Positions 19,225 through 30,345 of a stretch of 64,000 nucleotides of DNA are shown here, piece by piece. The DNA is from Methylovorus glucosotrophus. GTDB taxonomy: Bacteria > Pseudomonadota > Gammaproteobacteria > Burkholderiales > Methylophilaceae. Under the pieces are notes generated by a model. It had not been told where the DNA came from. It saw only the letters and a program-made list of their open reading frames with translations, and did no database searches. Location of the stretch: NCBI RefSeq assembly GCF_009858335.1, contig NZ_VMSE01000001.1:1426001-1490000 (forward strand), read 5' to 3'. A program made the translations under genes and the position numbers. Each line of letters begins with the position of its first letter. Positions within the stretch are counted from its first letter, which is position 1.

Positions 19225-20573
19225 TTACCGTCATCGCGTTTGTTGTTACCCTTGGCATCCTGATTACGATTCATGAGTATGGACATTTTCAGGTCGCGCG
19301 CTGGTGTGGCGTCAAGGTCTTGCGATTTTCACTGGGCTTTGGAACGCCATTGCTGACCAGAAATATCGGCAAGGACAATACCGAGTTCGTTCTGGCGGCT
19401 TTCCCCTTGGGCGGCTACGTGAAAATGCTGGATGAGCGCGAAGCCCCGGTTGCCGAGCATGAGCTGCATCGCGCCTTTAATCGGCAAGCCGTATGGAAGC
19501 GTATGCTCATCGTGCTGGCTGGGCCGATGGCGAACCTGTTACTCGCCATCCTGCTTTACTGGGTGCTGTTCATGCATGGTGTCATGGGTATCAAGCCACT
19601 GTTAGGGGATATTCCATCAGAAACACCAGCAGCCATTGCGCAAATGAAATCCGGCGAGCTGATTACCGATATCTCTGGCGAGACTGTGGCCAGCTGGCAA
19701 GACGTACGCTGGATACTGATGCGTCAGGCGCTTGGTGATTCCCCGGTCTCGGTAGAGGGGCGGCTGAACGACGTTTCCCTGCATCATCAATTGAATTTAT
19801 CTGTGTTGGACAAAGATGATTTTGAGGGAGACTTCCTGCCAAAATTGGGCCTCGTGCCTTATCGCCCAAGCATGCCACCTGTGGTGGGGGAGGTCGTGGC
19901 GGGAAGCGCAGCCGAAAAGGCTGGTTTGCGTGCGGGAGACAACATACGCGCAATTGATGGCGTTGCCATTACAGCTTGGGATCAGGTGGTGGATACCATA
20001 CGGCTTCATCCACATACGCCATTGAAAGTCACCGTCGCGCGTGATGCTCAAACGGTAGATTTGCAGGTTATTCCCGATAGTGTTCGAGAAAATGGCAAGG
20101 ACATAGGCCGAATTGGCGCCGCTTACAAGGCAAACCAGAGCGAGCTGGATAAAATCATGACGACGGTGAGCTACTCACCAGGCGTGGCAGCTGCCAAGGC
20201 AGTTACCAAGACATGGGAAACCTCGGTTTTCAGTCTTCAAATGCTGGGAGGCATGCTGACTGGGGATGTGTCGTGGCGTGGCATGAGTGGGCCAGTGACC
20301 ATTGCCAGTTATGCCGGTCAGAGTGCGAAGATTGGCTGGGAAGCTTTCCTGGGCTTTCTGGCACTCGTCAGTATTAGCCTTGGCGTGCTAAATCTGCTGC
20401 CTATCCCTGTGTTGGATGGGGGGCATTTGTTGTATTATATTGTTGAGGTTTTCAAGGGTAGCCCGGTTTCCGAGCGCGTCATGGAAATTGGTCAACGTAT
20501 TGGACTGGCGCTGCTTGGATTGTTGATGGCATGCGCTTTTTATAACGATATAAATCGATTGATAACAGGCTGA
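19221..20573 (+). CDS. rseP: Site-2 protease RseP
   Basis: Inner-membrane zinc protease that cleaves the anti-sigma-E factor in the envelope stress response. ATG 19221 overlaps the dxr stop (ATGA), giving 450 residues like E. coli RseP. The HEYGH zinc motif is at 18-22 in the first helix, PDZ domains lie in the periplasmic middle ([17 protein letters not shown]), and the third zinc ligand lies in [10 protein letters not shown] last helix ends the protein. Five bases separate it from bamA. Confidence 0.95.
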   Translation: MITVIAFVVTLGILITIHEYGHFQVARWCGVKVLRFSLGFGTPLLTRNIGKDNTEFVLAAFPLGGYVKMLDEREAPVAEHELHRAFNRQAVWKRMLIVLAGPMANLLLAILLYWVLFMHGVMGIKPLLGDIPSETPAAIAQMKSGELITDISGETVASWQDVRWILMRQALGDSPVSVEGRLNDVSLHHQLNLSVLDKDDFEGDFLPKLGLVPYRPSMPPVVGEVVAGSAAEKAGLRAGDNIRAIDGVAITAWDQVVDTIRLHPHTPLKVTVARDAQTVDLQVIPDSVRENGKDIGRIGAAYKANQSELDKIMTTVSYSPGVAAAKAVTKTWETSVFSLQMLGGMLTGDVSWRGMSGPVTIASYAGQSAKIGWEAFLGFLALVSISLGVLNLLPIPVLDGGHLLYYIVEVFKGSPVSERVMEIGQRIGLALLGLLMACAFYNDINRLITG

Positions 20574-20578
20574 TCTGA

Positions 20579-22927
20579 ATGAATTTAAGCATCAAGCTTA
20601 AGCATATACCGTTTGTGGTATTGGGTATGTATGCAACATCAGCAATGGCACTTGAGCCATTCGTAGTGAAGGATATTCGAGTAGATGGGATACAGCGTAC
20701 CGAAGCCGGTACCGTATTCAACTACCTGCCTGTCAAGGTCGGTGAGACCATGGATGATGACAAGGCGACTCAGGCAATTAAAGCGCTTTATGGCACTGGG
20801 TTCTTCAAGGATGTGCGTATTGAGGCGGATCAGGATGTGCTGGTTGTTGTCGTTCAGGAGCGCGCTGCGATTGCCCAGCTGAATTTCAGCGGCAATAAAT
20901 CCTTCCCCAGTGACAAAATGAAAGAAGGCCTGAAGCAGATCGGTCTGGCTGAAGGCTTGATTTTTGACCGATCCATGCTGGACCGCGCCGAACAGGAAAT
21001 CAAACGCCAGTATCTTTCCCAGGGTAAGTATGGCGCTACCGTGAAAGCCGTTGTCACCCCTCTGGAACGTAACCGCGTAGCAGTACAGTTCAATATTGAA
21101 GAAGGTGCCATCTCCAAGATTCGCAGCATCAATATTGTGGGCAATCAGGCTTTTGATAGCAAAACCCTGCTGGAAACCATTTCATTGACCACGCCAGGCT
21201 GGATGACCTGGTGGAACAAGAATGATCAGTACTCCAAGCAAAAATTGACCGCTGATCTGGAGACCTTGCGGTCTTTTTACATGAATCAAGGTTTTCTGGA
21301 GTTCAATATTGAGTCCACCCAGGTCTCGATTACCCCAGACAAACGTGATATTTACATCACCATCAATATCAGTGAAGGTGAGAAATACACCGTTACCGAT
21401 ATCAAGCTGGCTGGCGAAATGCTGCTGGCGGAAGAAGAGGCGCGCAAGCTGATCAGCCTGCAAACAGGTGAATACTTCAATCGCCAGAAAATTACAGAAT
21501 CCAGCAAGGCCATTGGCGACCGGCTTGGTAACGACGGTTACGCATTTGCTAACGTCAATGCTGTGCCTGATGTTGATAAAGACAAGCATACTGTTGCCTT
21601 TACCTTTTTCATCGACCCAGGTCGCCGTGTATATGTCCGTCGTATCAACCTGACCGGTAATACACGCACCCGCGATGAGGTATTACGTCGTGAAATGCGC
21701 CAGATGGAATCCGCATGGTATGGCGCTGACAAGATTAATCGTTCCAAGCAGCGTCTGGAGCGTTTGCAGTTCTTCTCGGATGTGAACGTGGAAACCCCTG
21801 CGGTACCGGGCACAAATGATCAGGTAGACCTGAACATCAACGTCACCGAAAAATCGACCGGTAGCGTAATGTTTGGCGCCGGCTTGTCCAGTGCTGAAGG
21901 TGTGGTATTCGGTGTTACGGTGAACCAGAACAACTTCCTGGGTACGGGTAATCGGGTGTCTGCGCAGGTGAATACCGGTAAGGTAAACACTATCTACTCC
22001 TTGAGCTACACCGATCCTTACTTCACGCCGGATGGCGTAAGCCGTACCTTCAATGCGTATCGCCGCGATATTGATACTTCGTATCTAAGTACAGGTAGTT
22101 ACAAAACATCTTCTTACGGTACCGGCGTAAGCTTTGGCATGCCGCTGAATGAACGTGATTCGGTGAGTGCAGGTCTGACTTTTGACTTTACCCAGGTTGA
22201 TCTGACTTCCAGTAGCCCCATACAGTATCGTCGCTATTGCGGTGACGCTAACGCCAATGGGTGCGATAACACCAGCGTCTTGCTCAATCTGGGCTGGGCA
22301 CATGATACCCGGGACAATGTGTTGTTCCCCAACAAGGGTGTTTACCAGCGTTTGAGCACTGAAATTGGTCTGCCTGGCCTGGACTTGCAGTACTACAAGG
22401 TGGAATACAAGCATTCCTGGTACAAGGACATTACGCCCAATATCACCTTCATGCTGAATGGCGAAGCAGGGTATGGTGACACTTATGGCGACAAGGACTT
22501 TCCGTTCTTCAAGAACTTCTACATCGGTGGTGTAAACTCGGTGCGCGGTTATCAAACCAGCTCGATTGGTCCTCGTCTCTATGACACGGTGAATGAACGC
22601 GGGTATGCTATTGGCGGTACCAAGCGTCTGCTGGGTAATGCGGAGTTGTACTTCCCCATTCCTGGCATGAAGGATTCCAAACAATTGCGCCTGAGTACAT
22701 TTATCGATGCGGGTAACGTGTATACATCGGATGAGCGTATGGATCTTGGCGATCTGCGCTACTCAGCAGGTATTGGCGTGAGCTGGTATTCGCCATTCGG
22801 GCCTATCAAGCTCGTATTGGCCAAGGCCCTGAACGCACAAAAGGATGCTGTGCAAACCGATGGCAAAACCTTGTATAACGACGATAAGACGCAGATCCTG
22901 CAATTCCAGATGGGTTCGCAGTTCTAA
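20579..22927 (+). CDS. bamA: Outer-membrane protein assembly factor BamA
   Basis: BamA inserts beta-barrel proteins into the outer membrane. The 782-residue product starts with a signal peptide (cut after SAMA), then FVVKDIRVDGIQR of POTRA 1 and four more POTRA repeats to about residue 420, then a 16-strand barrel. The conserved NSVRGYQTSSIGP loop (VRGF/Y motif) and the QFQMGSQF end with a terminal aromatic residue are present. Placement between rseP and skp is standard. Confidence 0.97.
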   Translation: MNLSIKLKHIPFVVLGMYATSAMALEPFVVKDIRVDGIQRTEAGTVFNYLPVKVGETMDDDKATQAIKALYGTGFFKDVRIEADQDVLVVVVQERAAIAQLNFSGNKSFPSDKMKEGLKQIGLAEGLIFDRSMLDRAEQEIKRQYLSQGKYGATVKAVVTPLERNRVAVQFNIEEGAISKIRSINIVGNQAFDSKTLLETISLTTPGWMTWWNKNDQYSKQKLTADLETLRSFYMNQGFLEFNIESTQVSITPDKRDIYITINISEGEKYTVTDIKLAGEMLLAEEEARKLISLQTGEYFNRQKITESSKAIGDRLGNDGYAFANVNAVPDVDKDKHTVAFTFFIDPGRRVYVRRINLTGNTRTRDEVLRREMRQMESAWYGADKINRSKQRLERLQFFSDVNVETPAVPGTNDQVDLNINVTEKSTGSVMFGAGLSSAEGVVFGVTVNQNNFLGTGNRVSAQVNTGKVNTIYSLSYTDPYFTPDGVSRTFNAYRRDIDTSYLSTGSYKTSSYGTGVSFGMPLNERDSVSAGLTFDFTQVDLTSSSPIQYRRYCGDANANGCDNTSVLLNLGWAHDTRDNVLFPNKGVYQRLSTEIGLPGLDLQYYKVEYKHSWYKDITPNITFMLNGEAGYGDTYGDKDFPFFKNFYIGGVNSVRGYQTSSIGPRLYDTVNERGYAIGGTKRLLGNAELYFPIPGMKDSKQLRLSTFIDAGNVYTSDERMDLGDLRYSAGIGVSWYSPFGPIKLVLAKALNAQKDAVQTDGKTLYNDDKTQILQFQMGSQF

Positions 22928-22966
22928 GCTGTTTGTATGATTAAGTTTTAAATATTGGAGAATGAA

Positions 22967-23470
22967 TTGAGTAAATTATTGAAAAGCCTGGTCTTGACAG
23001 CATTTGCTGCTTTTACACTGAACGTGTCTGCAGCAGAGCTCAAGGTGGGTTACGTACAAGTGGACAAGATTCTGCAAGAGGCGCCACAAACGGCGGAGAG
23101 CGGTAAAAAGCTCGAGAAGGAATTCAGCCCTCGTACCCAAGAGTTGGACCGTCTTCAAAAGCAGATCAAAGATATCGAAACCTCGCTGGACAAAGACAGC
23201 CTCACCTTGTCAGAAACTGACCGTCGTAATAAAGAGCGTGATGCATCCAACCTGAAGATCGAGTTTCAGCGTAAACAGCGCGAATTGCGTGAAGATGTGA
23301 ACATGCGCAAAAACGAAGAGCTGGGTGCTTTGCAAGACCGCATCAACAAAGCCGTTACTTCGGTATCCGAAGCTGAAGGTTATGATCTGGTTGTTTACGG
23401 TGGTGTAGCGTACGCAAGCAAGAAAATTGATATTACCGACAAGGTACTGAAGGCTCTGGGCAAGAAGTAA
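22967..23470 (+). CDS. skp: Periplasmic chaperone Skp/OmpH
   Basis: Skp holds unfolded outer-membrane proteins in the periplasm for the Bam complex. I choose the TTG at 22967, six bases after GGAG (22957-22960); an earlier in-frame TTG at 22955 overlaps that ribosome site. The 167-residue product has a signal peptide cut after VSAA, then ELKVGYVQVDKI and a long, charged coiled-coil region from about 45 to 125, which form the tentacles of the trimer. Length is as usual. Confidence 0.92.
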   Translation: MSKLLKSLVLTAFAAFTLNVSAAELKVGYVQVDKILQEAPQTAESGKKLEKEFSPRTQELDRLQKQIKDIETSLDKDSLTLSETDRRNKERDASNLKIEFQRKQRELREDVNMRKNEELGALQDRINKAVTSVSEAEGYDLVVYGGVAYASKKIDITDKVLKALGKK

Positions 23471-23499
23471 TTCTGGTATTAGAAAGCGATCCTGGCCTG

Positions 23500-24555
23500 A
23501 TGAAAGCGCAATACTCCTTAACGGAGATCGTATCCAGGCTGGGAGGCGAGCTGGTCGGTGATGGTGATATTGTCATTAGCCGTGTCGCCTCACTGGCCAA
23601 TGCCCAAGCTGGGCATATCAGCTTCATAACTGATTCCAAGTATCGTACTCAGCTTGCCGATACGGCAGCGAGTGCGATTATCATCAGTGAACAGCATCGT
23701 GCATTGACGACGCTGCCGCGCATCGTGACCGATAATCCTTATGCCTATTTCGCACGTGTTTCAGATCTGCTGAATCCGCGTGTCGAGTATGTGCCAGGCA
23801 TTAGCCCGAATGCCAGTGTGGCTCCGGATGCTGTCGTACCTGCCTCATGTACTGTCATGGATTATGCTGTGATAGCGCCTGGGGTGGAGTTGGGTGAAGG
23901 CGTGGTGATTGGCCCAGGCTGTGTGGTTGGGCGCAATGTGCATATCGGCAGCCAGACAGTGCTGCAGTCTCATGTCACGATCTATGCAGATTGCCAGGTC
24001 GGTGAGCGTTGTGTCATGGCGGCAGGCGTGGTGATAGGCGCGGATGGTTTTGGTTACGCCAATGATCAGGGGCGCTGGGTTAAAATCCCTCAGGTTGGCA
24101 GAGTCATCATCGAGGATGACGTGGAAATTGGCGTCAATACCTCGGTAGACAGAGGTGCCTTGGACGATACGATTATTGAACAGGGCGTGAAGCTTGATAA
24201 CCTGATTCAGATCGGGCACAACTGCCGGATAGGTGCCCATACCGTGATTGCGGGATGCGTTGGCATTGCCGGTAGCGCAATCGTTGGCAAGCATTGCCGG
24301 ATAGGGGGTGCTGCCATGATACTGGGGCATCTGGAGATTGCAGATGGAGTGACGATTTCGCCGGGCAGCATGATTACGCGATCATTGCTGAAAACGGATA
24401 CTTACACAGCGCTGATGCCGTTCCAGACACATGGCGATTGGCTCAAGACGGCGGCAAATATACGTCGTCTCGGCGATATGTCCGAGCGGGTAAAGCAGTT
24501 GGAAAATGAGTTGGCGCAGATCAGGGCGCAGCTGGACATAACAAATAGAAATTGA
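23500..24555 (+). CDS. lpxD: UDP-3-O-acylglucosamine N-acyltransferase
   Basis: Adds the second acyl chain in lipid A synthesis. The 351-residue protein has the N-terminal UDP-binding region (SLTEIVSRLGGELVGDGD), then a left-handed beta-helix built of hexapeptide repeats from about 100 to 310, with the catalytic His region NLIQIGHNCRIG. A C-terminal helix with a coiled-coil end (SERVKQLENELAQIRAQL) follows. It lies 29 bases after skp and 9 bases before fabZ. Confidence 0.96.
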   Translation: MKAQYSLTEIVSRLGGELVGDGDIVISRVASLANAQAGHISFITDSKYRTQLADTAASAIIISEQHRALTTLPRIVTDNPYAYFARVSDLLNPRVEYVPGISPNASVAPDAVVPASCTVMDYAVIAPGVELGEGVVIGPGCVVGRNVHIGSQTVLQSHVTIYADCQVGERCVMAAGVVIGADGFGYANDQGRWVKIPQVGRVIIEDDVEIGVNTSVDRGALDDTIIEQGVKLDNLIQIGHNCRIGAHTVIAGCVGIAGSAIVGKHCRIGGAAMILGHLEIADGVTISPGSMITRSLLKTDTYTALMPFQTHGDWLKTAANIRRLGDMSERVKQLENELAQIRAQLDITNRN

Positions 24556-24564
24556 GGAAATGCC

Positions 24565-25026
24565 ATGAATGATCAGGCTGTTACCAGCATGGATATCCAT
24601 GAAATATTAGAGCACCTGCCGCACCGTTACCCTTTCTTGCTGGTCGACAAGGTCTTATCCCTGGAACTTGGCAAGGAAATCGTGGCTGTCAAAAACGTCA
24701 GCATGAACGAGCCTTTTTTCCCTGGCCATTTTCCTTATCATCCTGTCATGCCTGGCGTTCTGATTGTGGAAGCCATGGCTCAGGCGGCTGCCATCCTGTC
24801 GTTCAAGACGATGGACACCAAGCCCAATGATGAGTCGGTGTATTACTTTGCCGGCATTGATAGCGCGCGGTTCAAAAAGCCGGTATCGCCAGGTGACCAG
24901 CTTATTCTCAAGGTCAGCATAGATCGTATCCTTCGTGGTATCTGGAAATACAAAGGTCAGGCCTTGGTTGATGATGTGGTCGTGGCAGAAGCCGAAATGA
25001 TGTGCATATTGAAGGCAATTGAGTAG
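24565..25026 (+). CDS. fabZ: 3-hydroxyacyl-ACP dehydratase FabZ
   Basis: Dehydrates 3-hydroxyacyl-ACP in fatty acid elongation and competes with LpxA for hydroxymyristoyl-ACP. The 153-residue hot-dog-fold protein has [13 protein letters not shown] near 20 and [23 protein letters not shown], containing the catalytic His and Glu. GAGGAA at 24554-24559 precedes the ATG. It sits in the usual lpxD-fabZ-lpxA order. Confidence 0.97.
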   Translation: MNDQAVTSMDIHEILEHLPHRYPFLLVDKVLSLELGKEIVAVKNVSMNEPFFPGHFPYHPVMPGVLIVEAMAQAAAILSFKTMDTKPNDESVYYFAGIDSARFKKPVSPGDQLILKVSIDRILRGIWKYKGQALVDDVVVAEAEMMCILKAIE

Positions 25027-25031
25027 CCATT

Positions 25032-25817
25032 ATGACGTCCCAGGTTAAAATCCACCCGACAGCGATCATTGATCCGCGAGCGGGGCTTGATAGCACTGTT
25101 GAAGTTGGCGCTTATACCAGCATAGGTCCGGATGTGCAGATCGGGCCAGGAACGCGCGTAGGCAATAATGTGGTGATTGCAGGCCCTACGACCATAGGCA
25201 AGAACAATCACCTGTTCCATTTTTCCTCGCTAGGTGAGGCGCCACAGGATAAAAAATACCGTGACGAACCTACACGGCTCGAAATCGGCGATAACAACAC
25301 CATTCGCGAGTTCTGCACCCTGAACCGCGGTACGGTTCAGGATAAGGGCGTGACCCGTATCGGAAACGATAACTGGATCATGGCGTATGTCCATATTGCC
25401 CATGATTGTCAGGTAGGCAATCACACCATTCTGGCAAACAACTCCTCGCTGGCCGGACATGTCGATATGTACGACCATGCTATTCTGGGGGGCTTTACCC
25501 TGGTGCATCAATTCTGCAAAATCGGCTCGCATGTCATGACCGCCGTTGGCACCGTTGTTTTCAAGGATATTCCTCCTTATGTAACGGCCGCGGGATATGA
25601 CGCCAAGCCGCATGGCATTAATGCCGAAGGGCTCAAGCGACGTGGTTTCAGCGCGGATAGCATCACCCGTATCAAGCGCGCATACAAGACGCTTTACCGT
25701 CAGGGCTTGACCCTGGAAGAAGCCAAAGAGCAACTGGCCTTGCAACTCGCGGAGTGCCAGGAGCTGGGTATCTTGTTAGACTTTTTGAATATTTCCACCC
25801 GCGGCATTGTCCGTTAA
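25032..25817 (+). CDS. lpxA: UDP-N-acetylglucosamine O-acyltransferase LpxA
   Basis: First step of lipid A synthesis. The 261-residue product is a hexapeptide-repeat beta-helix ([22 protein letters not shown] at the start), with the active-site region [13 protein letters not shown] and [13 protein letters not shown], and the helical C-terminus typical of LpxA. Only five bases separate it from fabZ and 14 bases from lpxB. Confidence 0.96.
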   Translation: MTSQVKIHPTAIIDPRAGLDSTVEVGAYTSIGPDVQIGPGTRVGNNVVIAGPTTIGKNNHLFHFSSLGEAPQDKKYRDEPTRLEIGDNNTIREFCTLNRGTVQDKGVTRIGNDNWIMAYVHIAHDCQVGNHTILANNSSLAGHVDMYDHAILGGFTLVHQFCKIGSHVMTAVGTVVFKDIPPYVTAAGYDAKPHGINAEGLKRRGFSADSITRIKRAYKTLYRQGLTLEEAKEQLALQLAECQELGILLDFLNISTRGIVR

Positions 25818-25831
25818 GAAAGACCTGTAGC

Positions 25832-26968
25832 ATGCCCATTATCGGCATTGTTGCCGGAGAGTCGTCCGGTGATCTTCTTGGCAGTCATTTGATCCGAGCC
25901 TTGAAAAAGCATAGGCCGGATCTGCAGTTTGTCGGCATTGCAGGCCCTAAGATGCAGGCCGAAGGGGCACGCACACTTTTCCCCATGGAGCGCTTGTCCA
26001 TTCGCGGTTATCTGGAGGTCTTGCGTCATCTGCCTGGTTTGTTAAGGTTGCGCCGCCAGCTTGCCCGTGATCTTATCGAGGCTCGCCCCGAGCTTTTCAT
26101 CGGGATTGATGCGCCTGACTTTAACTTTGGCCTGGAACGCAAACTCAAGCGCCGCGGCATTCCCACTGTTCATTATGTGAGTCCCTCCATCTGGGCCTGG
26201 CGCCGTGGCAAGATGTCAAAAATCAAGCGTGCGGTTTCCCATATGCTGGCGCTATTCCCCTTTGAACCTGACTTATACAAAGAGGCCGGGGTGCCGGTCA
26301 GTTATGTGGGACACCCATTGGCAGATATCCTGCCTATTGAGCCGGATCAGGTACAGGCACGTCAGAATCTCAAGCTCAAGGCAGGGCAGGTTGTCATCGC
26401 CATGTTGCCGGGTAGCCGCCAAAGTGAAGTGCGCCAATTGGCGGCGCTCTATGTGCAAACCGCCCGAAAAATGTTGGAGCATCAGCCCGGTATCCAGTTT
26501 GTTGTTCCCCTGATTACGCGTGAAACCCGCAGGATTTTTGAGCAGGCCATCTACGATGAGAAGGCGGAAGAACTGCCGATCAATATTTTATTTGGGCATG
26601 CCCATATGGCGATGGAAGCTGCGGATGCCGTCATTGTGGCATCGGGCACCGCCACACTGGAGGCGGCCTTGCTGAAGCGCCCCATGGTGATCACCTATCG
26701 TATGCCTTGGCTGAGCTGGCAAATATTGAAACGCATGCTCTATCTCCCTTATGTGGGACTGCCCAATGTCTTGGCCGGGCGCTTTGTGGTTCCCGAGTTG
26801 CTGCAGCACAATGCGACACCAGAAAAGTTGTCTGAAGCCACGCTTAAGATGGTGAACGACAAAACCCAGATGGAAGAAATCAAAGCTGAATTCACGCGCA
26901 TTCATCATCTTCTGCGGCAAAATACTGAGGAAAAAGCTGCAAGTGCCATTCTGGCTTGCTTGCCATGA
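25832..26968 (+). CDS. lpxB: Lipid-A-disaccharide synthase
   Basis: Joins the two glucosamines of lipid A. Start ATG 25832 gives 378 residues beginning [17 protein letters not shown], the family's opening motif; the longer frame overlaps lpxA without need. Conserved blocks include [37 protein letters not shown] and the [19 protein letters not shown] donor-site region. The stop overlaps the rnhB start (ATGA). Confidence 0.96.
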   Translation: MPIIGIVAGESSGDLLGSHLIRALKKHRPDLQFVGIAGPKMQAEGARTLFPMERLSIRGYLEVLRHLPGLLRLRRQLARDLIEARPELFIGIDAPDFNFGLERKLKRRGIPTVHYVSPSIWAWRRGKMSKIKRAVSHMLALFPFEPDLYKEAGVPVSYVGHPLADILPIEPDQVQARQNLKLKAGQVVIAMLPGSRQSEVRQLAALYVQTARKMLEHQPGIQFVVPLITRETRRIFEQAIYDEKAEELPINILFGHAHMAMEAADAVIVASGTATLEAALLKRPMVITYRMPWLSWQILKRMLYLPYVGLPNVLAGRFVVPELLQHNATPEKLSEATLKMVNDKTQMEEIKAEFTRIHHLLRQNTEEKAASAILACLP

Positions 26969-27531
26969 GTGAACTCATCATTTGCGGGGTGGATGAAGCC
27001 GGGCGGGGGCCTTTGGCTGGGGCCGTTTACGCAGCTGCCGTAATTCTGAATCCTGCCAGGCCTATTCCAGGGTTGGCTGACTCCAAAAAACTTTCCGAAA
27101 AAAAACGGGATGCGCTGACCCTGGAAATCAAGCAGCATGCGCTTGCCTGGGCCATTGCCCACAGCACGGTGGAAGAAATCGATAGCATCAATATCCTGCA
27201 AGCCAGTCTGCTGGCAATGCGCAGGGCGGTCGAACAACTCGGCATTCAGCCGCATAAGCTACTGGTAGATGGCTTGCACTGCCCGCAGGTTTCCATGGTG
27301 GCAGAAGCGATTGTCGATGGCGACAGCAAAGTCGAGGCGATTTCTGCGGCCTCTATTCTGGCGAAAACTGCACGCGACAAAGAGCTGTACGCGCTTGACC
27401 AGCAATATCCTCATTATGGATTTGCCAAACACAAAGGCTATCCCACCGCATTCCACATGGCCATGCTGATTGAGCATGGCGTCTCGCCTGTGCACCGGCG
27501 CAGTTATGCGCCTGTCAAAAAACTGCTCTAG
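26965..27531 (+). CDS. rnhB: Ribonuclease HII
   Basis: Cuts the RNA strand of RNA-DNA hybrids, including single ribonucleotides. ATG 26965 overlaps the lpxB stop and gives 188 residues. [13 protein letters not shown] at 7-19 carries the first catalytic acidic pair; [10 protein letters not shown] and the HKGYPTAFH block complete the site. It ends the long plus-strand operon, its TAG sharing a CTAG with the convergent methyltransferase gene. Confidence 0.95.
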   Translation: MSELIICGVDEAGRGPLAGAVYAAAVILNPARPIPGLADSKKLSEKKRDALTLEIKQHALAWAIAHSTVEEIDSINILQASLLAMRRAVEQLGIQPHKLLVDGLHCPQVSMVAEAIVDGDSKVEAISAASILAKTARDKELYALDQQYPHYGFAKHKGYPTAFHMAMLIEHGVSPVHRRSYAPVKKLL

Positions 27532-28283
27532 CGTCCGCCAGCTGTCAATAACAGAAATACGGTGGGTTGACGGTGGATATCCGGCAGGTCTTGCCGCTTC
27601 CATTCGGAGATTGTTTTAGTCACGATGCGCTCCGTGCTCAGGCTGATATTGGTGGCCACACAAAGCCTCGTCGTCCCCTGGCACTGGGCCAGAATATCCT
27701 CCAGCATATGTTGGTTACGGTATGGCGTTTCGATGAATAGCTGAGTCTGTTGCCACTTTTGCGATTCCCGCTCCAATTCTTTCAAGCGTTGAATCCGTGC
27801 AGCCTTGTCGCTGGGCAGATACCCATGAAAGCTGAATCGCTGCCCATCAAGCCCTGAGGCCATCAGGCTCAATAATATGGACGAAGGGCCGACCAAGGGC
27901 ACCACCTTGATGCCTTTGCGGTGCGCGAGTTCCACCAGTCTGGCGCCCGGGTCTGCAATGCCCGGGCAACCTGCTTCCGACATAATCCCTACGTTACGAC
28001 CTTGCAGCAGAGGTTTGAGCAGCTCAGGCAATGCTTTTTCTTCGGTATGCTCATTGAGCGGCAACAGGGTCAGTTCACGTACCGGCTTATCTGTTTTGAT
28101 CAGGGATAAAAAGCGCCGCGCCGTTTTTTCGTTCTCCACCACAAAAGTGTCCAGCGTTCTGGCGAGTTTCAATACATCAACGGGCAGCGCATTATCCAGT
28201 CGATCATCTCCCAGTGTGACAGGCAATAGATAAAGCGTGCCCAAGGGCGATGATGTGACTGTGGAGGAGGAGGTCGTGCTCAT
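27528..28283 (-). CDS. RsmI-like SAM-dependent methyltransferase (tetrapyrrole methylase fold)
   Basis: The 251-residue protein has the tetrapyrrole methylase fold: [10 protein letters not shown] at the start, [18 protein letters not shown] in the middle, [30 protein letters not shown] next, and FIETPYRN. It resembles RsmI, which 2'-O-methylates C1402 of 16S rRNA, but is shorter and divergent at the first motif, like the uncharacterised RsmI paralogues of betaproteobacteria. The product target is therefore unproven. It lies 4 bases after the DUF4139 gene in the same operon. Confidence 0.82.
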   Translation of the reverse strand: MSTTSSSTVTSSPLGTLYLLPVTLGDDRLDNALPVDVLKLARTLDTFVVENEKTARRFLSLIKTDKPVRELTLLPLNEHTEEKALPELLKPLLQGRNVGIMSEAGCPGIADPGARLVELAHRKGIKVVPLVGPSSILLSLMASGLDGQRFSFHGYLPSDKAARIQRLKELERESQKWQQTQLFIETPYRNQHMLEDILAQCQGTTRLCVATNISLSTERIVTKTISEWKRQDLPDIHRQPTVFLLLTAGGR

Positions 28284-28287
28284 GAGA

Positions 28288-29724
28288 TCAATATCTAACC
28301 TGCGTGCGATAAGTGAGTACGGCTTGGCCTTCGGCTGGGATCTGGACTTTCCAAGCGTACAGATGGCTGTTCAGCTTGTTACCTGGCTGACTTTCCTTCA
28401 GGATTTTCCAATCGCCGGGTATTGGTTCTTGCACAATGACCGTGACAGTTTCTTTTTTCGCATTGCGCAGCACAATTTCGTAAGCGCTTTCTGTGGCCCT
28501 GCTCCCTTTGGCTGGATTAGGTAATTGCTTGAAGTCGGCTTGCTTCTTGTCGGCATTGATGTCGAAGGCATCGCCCAGCTTCAGCCTGATTGTTTCATTG
28601 CGTGCGGTATGGTCAATATTGTCCTCACCTACAAACTGAGCATTGCCCTGGCGATCTTTTTTGTACACGCGCAGGGTGCCTTTAGGCAAAGGCATGCCAA
28701 GGCGGTCTGCTTCCTTGTTATCAAACTCGATAAAGACCCCGACTTTGAGTTTCTGGCCGATTTCATCCACGCTGGAACCATAGTAATAATCCGCGCCTTT
28801 CAGTAAAAGCTCTTTTCGAACAGGCACTTGGCTTGCGCTGAGCAGGGCAACTTGTTTGGATTGGTTTTCAGCCAGGGTAGTGGGGCGATCCAGGCTGTAG
28901 AGGTGATACTCCAGCAGGGATTCTTCACTGACCGGAGCGGCGGCATCCATCGCCATTTCCGATCGTGCCATCTTCATGAGCATGGGCCTGGCTTGTGGTG
29001 CGCGATGCACATCGCCGGCTACAAGTTGCAATTTGGCATTGCGATACGTAGCGCCGCTGGTATTGTTGAGCGTGATCCAGGCTGACAAGTCCAGCTTGTC
29101 TTCAGCCGCATTCAGTTCGGCAACATAGTCAGCTTTCCAGGATAGGCCACCGGTCAGGTAGCTGAGCTCAACAGTTTGGTCGCCAGCCTGCTTGTTGCTG
29201 AGATGGGTAAGCAGGGTGGGGCGGTCGCGCAGATTAGCAGGGACATCCGGGTAGACAATGCGGCCTGCAATGCCGGTTTCAATGCGGTTGCCAATTTTGA
29301 GCACGGCACCATTATTCGCCGACAGCACCTGCGCTTGCTCGCTGGTCTCAACGCCCGTGGCAGGGTTGGTCCGAACGAGCTGGACTGTCTTGCCTACATA
29401 TTTTTCCAGCAGCTTTTCCGGCGTCAGCAAATCAAAGTCGAAATTCTGCTCAACGACGTTCAGCGTATTGGGTGTGCTCAGGCTGCGTAACAGTGCAGTC
29501 TCAGGGCGCAATTGGGCGCTGACATCGCGCAGGGTCAATACACTGTTACCCGCAGGCAGTCTGGTTTTTCGCTGGTCTTTGATGAGGGCAAGGTCCTCGT
29601 TATAAATGGTGACGGCTACCTGGGTTTGATCCTGCAATGTACTCAGTATTTCTTCTGTATCAGCGGCCAGTACCTGGCTGGCAAACAGACTGCTCAGACA
29701 TAGAGCGAGAACACGGTTTTGCAT
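28288..29724 (-). CDS. Secreted DUF4139 domain protein
   Basis: The 478-residue product begins with a clear signal peptide (LCLSSLFASQVLAADTEE). The mature part is beta-rich and matches the DUF4139 family, with LTYLTGGLSWKADYV-like and conserved WITLNNTSGATYRNAKLQLVAGDVHR in the middle. The function of the family is not known; a role at the cell surface is likely. The ATG follows a strong AAGGAG ribosome site. It follows maf by 26 bases and precedes the methyltransferase gene. Confidence 0.82.
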   Translation of the reverse strand: MQNRVLALCLSSLFASQVLAADTEEILSTLQDQTQVAVTIYNEDLALIKDQRKTRLPAGNSVLTLRDVSAQLRPETALLRSLSTPNTLNVVEQNFDFDLLTPEKLLEKYVGKTVQLVRTNPATGVETSEQAQVLSANNGAVLKIGNRIETGIAGRIVYPDVPANLRDRPTLLTHLSNKQAGDQTVELSYLTGGLSWKADYVAELNAAEDKLDLSAWITLNNTSGATYRNAKLQLVAGDVHRAPQARPMLMKMARSEMAMDAAAPVSEESLLEYHLYSLDRPTTLAENQSKQVALLSASQVPVRKELLLKGADYYYGSSVDEIGQKLKVGVFIEFDNKEADRLGMPLPKGTLRVYKKDRQGNAQFVGEDNIDHTARNETIRLKLGDAFDINADKKQADFKQLPNPAKGSRATESAYEIVLRNAKKETVTVIVQEPIPGDWKILKESQPGNKLNSHLYAWKVQIPAEGQAVLTYRTQVRY

Positions 29725-29750
29725 GAAAATCTCCTTGGGGCGTTGCCCGC

Positions 29751-30332
29751 TTAGATAATGGTTAAGCCTTCGTTTTGCAGCATAGTGATGAGGCGGATCA
29801 ATGGTAACCCGATCAGGGCATTCGGGTCTGTGCCCTCCATGCGTGCAATGAGCGCAATTCCAAGCCCTTCCGATTTTGCGCTGCCCGCACAGTTGTATGG
29901 CTGCTCTTTATGCAGATAGTTTTCAATCTGGGCATCACTCAGCATTCTGAATTCGACCACGTAAGGCACAACATCCGCCTGTATGGTGCCAGTGGCGGCA
30001 TTGTATAGACATAGCGCGCTATGGAAGGTGACCTCGCGTCCCCGCATGCTTTGCAATTGCCTTACTGCCTTTGCGTGCGTACCCGGTTTGCCAATTTGCT
30101 GGCCATCCAGCGTCGCCACCTGGTCGCAGCCAATGATCAGGGCATGTGGGTATTGCGCGGCGACTTTGCGCGCTTTTTCCTGGCTGAGCCGCAAAGCAGT
30201 GTCTTCTGGCTTTTCATTGGCTAAAGGTGATTCATCAATATCAGGTGAGCAGCAGATGAATGGGATATCCAGCCTGGTCAGCAAGTCGCGGCGGAATGGG
30301 GATGAGGAGGCAAGAATCAGTTCGACAGACAT
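29751..30332 (-). CDS. maf: Maf-type nucleotide pyrophosphatase (YceF branch)
   Basis: Maf proteins hydrolyse non-canonical nucleoside triphosphates; the YceF branch acts on m7GTP. I use ATG 30332 (193 residues); a TTG five codons upstream is possible. Motifs are [13 protein letters not shown] at the start, [13 protein letters not shown] in the middle and [14 protein letters not shown] plus [13 protein letters not shown], matching YceF. In E. coli yceF sits next to yceD-rpmF; here pycA and pycB separate them and maf is inverted. Confidence 0.9.
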   Translation of the reverse strand: MSVELILASSSPFRRDLLTRLDIPFICCSPDIDESPLANEKPEDTALRLSQEKARKVAAQYPHALIIGCDQVATLDGQQIGKPGTHAKAVRQLQSMRGREVTFHSALCLYNAATGTIQADVVPYVVEFRMLSDAQIENYLHKEQPYNCAGSAKSEGLGIALIARMEGTDPNALIGLPLIRLITMLQNEGLTII

Positions 30333-30345
30333 AAGTTCTTTTACC

